DNA of 13,046 bases from Saprospiraceae bacterium (GTDB lineage: Bacteria; Bacteroidota; Bacteroidia; Chitinophagales; Saprospiraceae). Location: NCBI GenBank assembly GCA_029262975.1, contig JAJCYJ010000757.1, positions 1-13,046 on the forward strand, written 5' to 3'. Shown piece by piece: positions 1 to 8,400 of this stretch (position 1 is the first letter of the stretch; every line of letters starts with the position of its first letter). The notes beneath the pieces are model-generated. The model saw only the letters and a program-made list of their open reading frames with translations, was not told the origin of the DNA and did not search any database. The position numbers and the translations under genes are program-made.

Positions 1-159
1 CCAGCCCTTCTTTTGATTGTGCAAATCCTAAGAATTCTTACTAGTAAACTGAAAAAACTGAAATTTCATAGTTTAGTTAAGACATTTGTACCCACTTTAA
101 AAGGTTAAGAACCACTAATTGCTCATTTGGTTAATAAAGTATAAGTAAAAAAGGACTGA
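1..159. other. Intergenic region upstream of the acetyltransferase gene
   Basis: AT-rich DNA with no supported gene. An A-rich Shine-Dalgarno-like AAGGA at 151-155 sits four bases before the ATG at 160 and supports that start. GACATTTG at 81-88 matches the Bacteroidota -7 consensus TAnnTTTG except at its first base, but no good -33 TTTG is seen the right distance upstream, so it is only a weak promoter candidate. No repeat or RNA gene is recognised. Confidence 0.5.
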
Positions 160-690
160 ATGGAAAATGCAATCAATGTATCAATACGGGCAGTTACACT
201 GAATGACAAAAGGAAAATATTTAATTGGCTGGCAAATTCTAATATAACCCAAGAAATGCTCGGTGCACCAAAATTTCCAGACAATCCTGTACCAACATGG
301 GAAGAATATGATGAAGATTATAAAGACTATTATTTTGACTACGTACGGCCCTATAAAGGACAATGTTTTATCATTCTGAACAATCTCCAGGAAGTGGGAC
401 AGATAAATTATAATCCCATTAATCGAAAAACAAAAACAACTGAATTTGATATCTGGTTAGCAGATAAGAAATATACTGGAAAAGGAATCGGAACAGCAGC
501 CATTAAGCTATTATGTGCCTTGATTTTTGAAAATTTGGATTGTGATAAAATTTTAATTCAACCTTCGGCAAGAAACAAGTTTGCAATTAGAGCATATAAG
601 AAAGTAGGATTTATAGAGCAACCCATAATACCCAAAGGCTTTGAACTTGATTACTATGATAGTGTCTTGTTAGGATTAACTTCTGAATAA
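160..690 (+). CDS. GNAT-family N-acetyltransferase, AAC(6')-like
   Basis: A 176-residue single-domain cytoplasmic enzyme predicted to transfer an acetyl group from acetyl-CoA to an amine. The acetyl-CoA binding motif A is visible as KYTGKGIGTAAI (residues 104-115, the x-x-G-x-G pyrophosphate loop), preceded by the acidic strand EFDIWLAD (95-102). Motif B follows as NKFAIRAYKKVGF (139-151). The pattern from the acidic strand through 'QPSARNKFAIRAYKKVGF' resembles aminoglycoside 6'-N-acetyltransferases and related Acetyltransf_8/3 proteins, and the length is typical. Family membership is seen in the sequence; the substrate is not. An aminoglycoside, another small amine or a protein N-terminus are all possible. 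No signal peptide is present. The gene stands alone, convergent with the large surface-protein operon, and no functional link to it is evident. The start is supported by AAGGA at 151-155. Confidence 0.95.
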   Translation: MENAINVSIRAVTLNDKRKIFNWLANSNITQEMLGAPKFPDNPVPTWEEYDEDYKDYYFDYVRPYKGQCFIILNNLQEVGQINYNPINRKTKTTEFDIWLADKKYTGKGIGTAAIKLLCALIFENLDCDKILIQPSARNKFAIRAYKKVGFIEQPIIPKGFELDYYDSVLLGLTSE

Positions 691-722
691 TCTTACCTAG
701 TTAACAGAAGTCCATAATTTTT
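679..722 (+). terminator. Possible weak intrinsic terminator of the acetyltransferase gene
   Basis: ACTTCTG (679-685) and CAGAAGT (705-711) form a perfect 7-bp stem with a 19-nt loop. A run of five T follows at 718-722 after a short CCATAA spacer. The stem begins inside the last codons of the acetyltransferase gene. The large loop and the gap before the T-run make this a weak candidate. Confidence 0.35.
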
Positions 723-759
723 AGTCAACGCTGATGAATACCCAATATCTTTTGAATTG

Positions 760-783
760 AAAGCCTATTTGGTAAATAGCTTT
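760..783. repeat. AT-rich hairpin between convergent genes
   Basis: The arms AAAGCCTATTT (760-770) and AAATAGCTTT (774-783) pair over ten base pairs with one bulged C at 765 and a GGT triloop. It lies in the 197-bp gap between the convergent acetyltransferase and companion genes. The stem is nearly symmetric and starts A-rich and ends T-rich, so it could help end transcription from either side, but no long T-run follows. The function is inference. Confidence 0.3.
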
Positions 784-798
784 AATAACGAAGGTGCC

Positions 799-839
799 AA
801 AAAAAAGCCCACAATTCTGTCGTACCAGCAGAACCATGG
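799..839 (-). terminator. Intrinsic terminator of the surface-protein operon
   Basis: Read on the - strand, CCATGGTTCTG (839-829) pairs with CAGAATTGTGG (819-809) in an 11-bp stem that includes three consecutive G-U wobbles, with a 9-nt loop. The sequence then runs GC followed by eight T (806-799). The wobbles become C-A mismatches in RNA from the + strand, so the structure is strong only for the - strand transcript. It begins about 50 nt after the stop codon of the companion gene, which fits a Rho-independent terminator for the operon. Confidence 0.75.
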
Positions 840-887
840 ACTTGTAATGAAAAATCAATTTTTGAAAATAGGTGGATTATGTTTTTA

Positions 888-2402
888 TCAATTTTGAGGT
901 ACTGTACAGGTTCTGATATCCGCAATGAGTTGTAATCCTTCTTGAATACTAAAACCATTAGTAAAAAGCACTTCGACAGTTCCTGTAAATTCATAACTAT
1001 CATGTGTGATTTGCGTGTTTAAGTTCATTCTCCCAGAGGCTCGATATACCTGGGGAGCATTTGGTTGATTCAGGGTTGCATTTGTAATTTCAATATTTTT
1101 TGAGCATCGCGCTATGCTGCAAATCGTTGGATCTCCAATAGTAATTGTCAGGGTATCTGAGATGGTTCCGCAATCTTCGGTAAGGGTAGCAATTAATTGA
1201 CCACCTGAATCTGTGTTGCCCAGAGACAAATTCCCAAGATCACTTCCTGTGATTGTTCCATCTGATCCAGTATATGTCCAACTTAGTGTTCCGATTGAAG
1301 GACGGTTAATCAAAGAATATAGCACACCTTCAATCCCGGGACAAAGAACTGCTGGACCACCAATACCGATGGGGCCTATTCCCTGCAAAGGGTCAAAGTT
1401 ATTATCTAATATTATCTCAATTATTTCAATACAATTTGCAATTGAATTCTGTACCCACACACTATAAGTTCCCGCATCAAGATTAGAAAAATCACCTGTA
1501 GTCTGTGTAGTAGTGCCCATATCAAGACTGTATAATTCAGCACCTTGCTTTACCACCGAGATGCTGCCATCTGCCTGTGTATTGTCGCAATCTATAGGTG
1601 TCGGATCGACGGTGTTACTGGTTAAAGAATTACCCAGTCCACAATCAGGATCGCTGCAATCCGTAAGACCATCGCCATCGTTATCCAGGCCATCCAGACA
1701 AGTGACCAGGTTGTTTTCCGGTTCATCAGTTACAAGAACGATTTCGACTTCGTCGGTTTCACCGATGCATCCCTGGTTATCACTCAAGGTCCACGCGATC
1801 GTATACACGGAGCCTATAACACCTGTAAATGTGGCAGTAGGATTATTAACATCTGAAAGACTTCCTCCAACGCCATTTATAATCAACCAATGGCCTGTGC
1901 CAGTTGCTTCGAGCGTAGTTGTAGTCATATTGAATACTTCTTGGTCTGGTCCGGCATTTACACCATTAGGAACGCTGTCAAAATTTAAAATAAGTGGAGG
2001 ATCCGGTGGCGTACCGACTTCTCCATCACTTACAAATGTAACCGTCACATCATAAATGTTGTAGACCTGATCGGTACTGGCATCATAAACTTTAAAAAAG
2101 ATATCCTCTCCAGCACCATTACTGAATATAGTTAAGAATGCTTTATTGTCTACATCAGTCATCTGAACTCCTCTGATCTGTCCTGAGAGATCAAAGGCAC
2201 CGACAATATCAAATGACGAGGCGGAAGGTATGCATTCATCAGACACAGTTATAATTGCAACCATAGAGTTTTGAAAATTATTCGAATTTATGGTCCAGTT
2301 TGGAGGTTGACAGAGTAGCGGTAGACTAAACATTAATCCCAGGCTAAGTGCTGTCATGTTTCTCAAAAAAACCATGCTGTGTTTATAGATTGTCGCTTTC
2401 AT
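888..2402 (-). CDS. Secreted multidomain companion surface protein (module X, PKD-like, SprB-like, C-terminal end domain)
   Basis: A 504-residue exported protein of unknown exact role. The ATG at 2402 is preferred. A GTG at 2408 directly after the giant gene's stop would add two residues, and neither start has a clear Shine-Dalgarno site. A hydrophobic signal peptide covers residues 5-31, ending LPLLCQ. Domains seen: module X (about 35-138, with a DEC motif and RG), also found twice in the giant protein; a PKD-like domain starting NAGPDQ (146-224); a cysteine-flanked Ca-loop-like motif DGLDNDGDGLTDC (about 237-249); an SprB-repeat-like domain with FSNLDAGTYSVWV (262-333); a PKD/Ig-like domain with LSWTYTGSDGTITGSD (350-426); and a C-terminal domain (427-504) with a near-terminal Cys in TCTVPQN, matching the giant's end. 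The end resembles the Bacteroidota 3-coathanger stack domain. The gene lies 6 bp after the giant gene, so co-expression is likely. Export and surface attachment are inferred; a type IX route is plausible but unproven. Confidence 0.93.
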   Translation of the reverse strand: MKATIYKHSMVFLRNMTALSLGLMFSLPLLCQPPNWTINSNNFQNSMVAIITVSDECIPSASSFDIVGAFDLSGQIRGVQMTDVDNKAFLTIFSNGAGEDIFFKVYDASTDQVYNIYDVTVTFVSDGEVGTPPDPPLILNFDSVPNGVNAGPDQEVFNMTTTTLEATGTGHWLIINGVGGSLSDVNNPTATFTGVIGSVYTIAWTLSDNQGCIGETDEVEIVLVTDEPENNLVTCLDGLDNDGDGLTDCSDPDCGLGNSLTSNTVDPTPIDCDNTQADGSISVVKQGAELYSLDMGTTTQTTGDFSNLDAGTYSVWVQNSIANCIEIIEIILDNNFDPLQGIGPIGIGGPAVLCPGIEGVLYSLINRPSIGTLSWTYTGSDGTITGSDLGNLSLGNTDSGGQLIATLTEDCGTISDTLTITIGDPTICSIARCSKNIEITNATLNQPNAPQVYRASGRMNLNTQITHDSYEFTGTVEVLFTNGFSIQEGLQLIADIRTCTVPQN

Positions 2403-2408
2403 GATCAC

Positions 2409-5400
2409 TTAGTTTGGGTTATTACAAGATTCAATAAAAGCTTGAAGAACAGCACCATTTACAGTTTCAAATCCTGCTAATAGTTCTATTTCTTCACCAG
2501 CTGCAAATCTGAAGGATATGCCTGTAGACAGGATAGCATCGGATTTTAAAGAGAGTCTAGCTCCTTTAGATATTAAAGATTGTGCGTCATCTATATCTGC
2601 AGTCCTGAAAAAGACATCATCCGCACACGGTTCGAAGACACTACAAGTAAAATTAAATGGGCTTCGTGCTGTGCCTGTAATTTGATTCACATTATAAGTC
2701 AGGTTTTGCTCCAAATCAATGATATTTCCATCTGTAGCATGAAGTAATTTGAAATTTAATATTGCCGTTTCATCACCTTCTATACTTAGGTAATAAATGA
2801 ACTTGCCTAATACATCGACCCAATTAACTTCGCTTATTCCCCTCATTTCGCCATCAACATATGCGGCAAGATGCCAATCTGAAAGATCTAAAGGATTGCC
2901 ACTAGAATCAATAGCCATACACTCATCTATGTCTGCTACAAGTGACATTGTCGAACTGTATTTACCCAATTGAAAACCTAAACTCTTTTGACGGGTCCGC
3001 CTGATTTTAGCTTTCGCGAAGGCTTTGGTCGGATCGGGTTCTTTGAATGACGCTTGGGACTGACCGTTATCCGGAAACAAGAGTTCTCCATCATGATTGG
3101 AAAAAAGCATATAGCCTTTTTGTGGCTCAAAGAAATCGAGAGATCCACCCCAGCCAAATTCACTGTCAAACTGGGCAAAGCCGCCCTGGCCTTTAATGAC
3201 ATCTCCAGTATTCAGACTGTCAAGAGAAAACAGCACTGTCTCAATCTCGATATTGAATTCACTCTTAACACCTATCCAATTCCATCCTGCGCCAATGGTA
3301 ATAGGCTCATCGCCAGGATTCATAAAAGATCCATTGTAGGAGAACTCATCAGCATTTGTACTCTTTATTTTATAACCATCGTTTGTGTTAAATCCAGGAA
3401 TATTTCCGCTCCACGTACCATCATATGAATAAAAATTATCCTTACTTTTAATAAGATCTCCGACCACTGGAGATAAATCTTCAAGTGTAAGTTCTATACT
3501 ATCCAATGTAGTCGAAGCGAGAGGAAATGAAACCCAATTCCATCCTGCATTTAGGGCATAAGTTCGCTCAGCGAAGACTGTTGCTTCAATGGGTACAGGA
3601 GTACTAAGTGTGCCCAAAATGTCATTAACTGAAAAATACTCATCATCTGGTATAAGATCAACAAGTATGCTTCCACGACTTGCATCCCAGGCTCGGAATT
3701 CTAATTGTTCAATATTCGGATTGTTATCGTTGCTATGCACTGTAAGGAATACAAGATATTTTCCAGAAGCATCATCAAATTCGATATTTGCAAATCCACG
3801 AAGCGTATCGTTTACCCATACGGATACAATATCTTCGTCGTCCGTGCTCAGTATGTCATTGATTCTCAGCTGTCCTATGATATTCATATCGTAGAAGAAA
3901 TCAGTCCCATCAACGAGCCAATCCGGTGGATCTTTGAAAACTTTCAAATCCAATAATAGCCGCTCATTAAAATTAAAAGGTTGGGTTGTCAGGAATATAT
4001 CTTGTTCATATTCTCCTATATTTAACAAAGACTGTACTGTAAATGTAACCTCAATGGAACTGTTCGGTTCAATATTTCCGAACGTGGTACTTGCTGTCAA
4101 CCAGTCTGGTAGATTACTTATACTGTATTGTTCCTGACTTCCGCCGGTGTTGTGAATTGTCGTAGTAAAACTTAAAGCATCATCTATGCTCTTCTCAAGG
4201 TTGAAATATTCCTGATCCCAGAAAACTTGATTTTTATTGATATATGCGATCCAGGTTTCTTCTGATTGCATAATATTACCGGCAAGATCTTTCAAATCTT
4301 TCACAGTAATATCAATAGTTACATTTTCAATCTCGTCTGGATCATTCAGAATGTCAATAAATATTTTATCATCATTTATGACATAGTCAAATCGTAACCT
4401 TTCTCTGACCCTTGGTAACTTTACAGTTGGCGCATCAGTTTCTGTGAATGATAGAGTATTTCCTGCTCCTAATAGCAAATCAAATCCCGTTCCAGCGGGA
4501 AGTGACAGACCTTTAACCACAGCATCTTCTAATGTAGCAACCCGCGTTGGATTATTATTTGCATTTAGAATTATATCATCAAAAGGATAGTAGACCTGAA
4601 GTCCAAACTCGTCGCCTTCTAATTGGAATACTCTGTCGCGGGCAATTTGTTCAGGTTTTCTTGCTGAACTCCATATTCTAAGTTCATCTATGTTTCCATC
4701 AAAGTATTGATCCCGATGCTCTACATCAAAGTTGTCAACCCATCCTCGACAACCGACCCATAACTTGACACCTGCAAATCCTGAAAAGTCAGATGAGGTA
4801 CCTGTATTTACAAGATTGCCATCAATATAAATGGATACTGATCTTGAGCGTTCTACCACTATCGCAAAATGATGCCATATCCCCGAGAACATTGAGGCCA
4901 TCGGAGTTGACAAAGTCATGTTATCATTAGTAATCACTAATTCATTACTGCTTCCATCATAATGGATGTCCCAGGTCCTGAATGTTGTACTGGTAGGCTT
5001 ACCTGTAGATAAAATAGTCTGCTTTCCAGAATTTCCGGCCTTGATCCACCCTTCAAATGTCAAATCTGTTTCTTCTCTGAACACGAGAGGGCCAACATTG
5101 GTAGCTTCCAAATATTCCTGACTTTCATCAAAATTATAAGAATGATTGGCCGGCAAAATAGACCAGGTCGTTCCGGTCAAAGACATATGCCTACTTCTCA
5201 CAATATCCTCAGCTGTAGCTCCGGCAGCTTCATCCATGGCCCAGTATCCTATTAGCCCAGCTTCACGTCCACTAAAGACTTTGGTTCTTCCACTGTTAAT
5301 CTGAGAAGTAGTTTTAGGAATATTCCATAATCTCAGACCATGCAAATTCCCATCGAACAATGGCAGTCCTCCGACTATATGTTTGCCGACCCCGATGACT

Positions 5401-8400
5401 CCCGTTGAGGTGTAATCCGTAATGAAAGTTCCACTCTTCTCGAAGGTATCTGACATTCCGGCACCTACGATAAAAATGGTACATTGGTTATTGTCGCGAT
5501 CATATATGATAGCGCAATGATGCCACTCATCTGCAGGAATTGGTTCGTCAGATTCGAATGTATTTCCGCCAAGCTTAAATCTCATGGTATTGTCTGTATG
5601 AAAAAAGACCAGGAGCTGATCGGCATCACTTAAGCCTTGAGATAACACAACCTCACTACCTTGATCATTTCTTTTTACCCAAAACTCTATAGTCAGACTT
5701 CTCTTTTGTAATTGATATTCCGGTATTTCACCTAAACTGCTGACACCATCAAAAGCTATACTTGCTTTGTGCTCCGTTCCAGGACCCATTGTAGCTCCAT
5801 TGATTCTTCCGAATACTTCAAAGTTCTGATCAGTAATGCTTCCGATATCCACTGTCTCATTCATGGTAAGTAGGACATCGTCATCAGGATCAAGAATACC
5901 GTCTCCCGGACTGGGAGTACCAAAGGCGCGTGGGTTGATACGATCCATATAGCCTCGATGAGCATCTGAATAAGCCAAAACATCGTTTCCCTGAACTTTA
6001 CAAACCGCTGTTATCTGAAGATCAAAAGTGCCATCGTCTTCCCCATCAACATCCCACTCATAATCAATAAAAGTGGTAGCGTTAGTGAAGCTGTCAGCAT
6101 CTGTCGCTAGTACGCCATCAGGTAAAGTGTCTCGATAAAATCTTCGAATAGGTGTAAAGTTAGGCTCATCTGCAGATTTTTTTCCAAAAATGAAATGATC
6201 CAGGCCAAATGTGTTATAGTTATATTCCTGTATGCGAATGGGCATCGTGTCCTTGAAGTTGTTGTTGAGTACCCAAAGATCATTAGGATCCGAAAGTGTG
6301 ACTGGAGTGCATACGGGTATAAAACTCGCTGATAGGAATACTGATTTTTTCAACTTAAGTTTATCACATTCCGGATAAATAATTATTTCCAATAGGTTAT
6401 AATCAAAGACGCCCCCGGCCCCTTTTTCAATAGTCAAAGTTTTTTGCACAGAACCGCCGGCAGGAATTGTCACAGTATTTGAGACTGCACCATCAATTCT
6501 AACAATGGCACCAAATGGATTACTGGCACTCACCAGTGCCAATTCATAGGTTCTAGTTAAATTCGAAGCTCCCAGGTTACCAAGCGTTAAATTAAATACA
6601 GCTGGTTGATCAGCCGGGATGCCTGACAGACAACAGGTTCCGACGCTTATTGTGGGAGCATCAACTTGCTGTGTCGCTGGATGAATTACTGTACCCTTGT
6701 TATAGTAATCAGTCAGATCTTCACCCTCATAAGGACAAGATGTTAATCCTCCTGGTCGCCGCTTAAATATTGGGCCCCAACCCAAAAGAGAAGGATAAAT
6801 GTCTACCGTATAGAAGTCTGCAAAATCGTTGTCTGATAAAGTATAACTAACACTCTCTGACTCTGAAGTACTTTCTCCCCATTTCCTGGTATTCTTAAAA
6901 TTGAGGTTTAGACCTTTTTCGAGTCCTACTCCATTATTATTGATGAGGCCTTCAAGGGTCAATTTTAAACCGGCGCTTAACGTATACTCAAAAGAATTTT
7001 GAATACTTGATGCCAGGCTTGATGTGGTAGAAGACGAGTAGGAAGCTCCTGAACTAAAAGATTTGTTTTTAGGAGCTGTATCTTCAAATCGATCTTCAAT
7101 TTGATCTAATTTGAACTTGTATTCGATATAACGCTGTGCCACCTCAGCATTAGCTATAGAGACAGCAGATGTCACTGCAAAAGTTGCGAACCCCCCGGCA
7201 GCTGTACCAGGTAATGGATTGGCAATGATACCATAGGCAATGGGAATTCCTCCTCCGGCTTCAAAAGCAGCTAAAGCAATAAATGCTATTTTGTCTGCGA
7301 GGTATTCTTCTTCAACAGCAGCGATTTCTTCAGTTTTAAGACTGTCAATCCATATTTGATCTTCAATTCTTACTTTCTCCCACTCATTCAACCATAACGC
7401 TTTTTCCCATAAGACCATCTGATCATTGAAATGACGAACTACGTCACCGGTTAAAGAGTCTTCAAGATTAATGGCATTGTATTTATAACTTGGACCTTCA
7501 AGTACCTCAAAACCAGGGTTAGGGCCAGTAATTACAGCATTAGTAAAGTCTGGATCATCATTATTTTTTCCAAAGTTGGGGTCATCAATAGGGAGGACAT
7601 CTGAATATTTAGTACCAACCTCCGTCAAAGCGATATCTCGCAAAGACAGGAGCTGTGGAATTACAATATTTTTGATATGAATCTCGCTATAGATGAATCC
7701 AGTTTCATAAGAACCCGGAACTAATGAAAGACCTGAAAGTATAGCAGGTCTGAAAGGTAATCCAAGATAATTCATACTGTCTATGCACGTAACTGATACT
7801 CCACACAAATCTTCTGGAACAAAGGATAGAATTTCAGTGATTCCAAATTGTAAATTTTGTGAGGTTCCTATGAATAAATCACTTGCCGATCCAACTTTCG
7901 AGGCCGCCGAATTTGTCTTCCAGCTTTCTGTATTAGTGATTGTCTTGTTCAATGAACCATTTCGACCACCAGAGATTTCAGCCTTAAATCCTATCTCTGT
8001 TTTGAAATCTGTCTTATTCTGAATTAGAACGCCGATGCCCATCGCAAAGTCAGCACCAGCTGTGATTTTATCATTGGTAAATGCCGACCCACCTGCATTC
8101 CATGCCCAGGATTCTGATTTTGTTGTTGTCGAACCTGTATTGCGTTGTGCAAAGCTGTTGCTTCCGGGTGGATCTCTGAGTATGAATTCCGGATACTCAG
8201 GCCCATTCGTTACAAATTGTTCGCCATCGGTCCTCGGAGCGAGAATATAACCTCTATAAAAGCCGTCTCCTCCCGAAGGGTCATTCATGCCCGACAGAAG
8301 TGGAAATGGATTCCAAGGAATGATCTGTCCGTTTGCTTTCTCCAGGCGAATGCCAAACTTTCTTGTAAAACTATAATCAGGGATAGAATGATTGTACAGC

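Noticed and set aside
782..1003. 73-residue - strand frame across the end of the companion gene
   Set aside because: It overlaps the companion gene in another frame, runs through the terminator hairpin and has no recognisable protein features.
1513..2055. 180-residue + strand frame opposite the companion gene
   Set aside because: It is antisense to a gene with clear domains; the Ser/Pro/Val-rich translation is typical of a shadow frame.
2306..2330. Lipoprotein signal (lipobox) in the companion protein around LPLLCQ
   Set aside because: The residue before the Cys is Leu rather than Gly, Ala or Ser, so an ordinary signal peptide is more likely.
2409..2640. Classical type A T9SS sorting domain at the end of the giant protein
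   Set aside because: The usual short basic tail with its G-x-Y and K-rich strands is missing; the end matches a different, Cys-containing domain.
3054..3428. 124-residue + strand frame opposite the giant gene
   Set aside because: It is antisense to the GWNW repeats, with no ribosome site or known motif; the same holds for the other + strand frames between 3589 and 11933.
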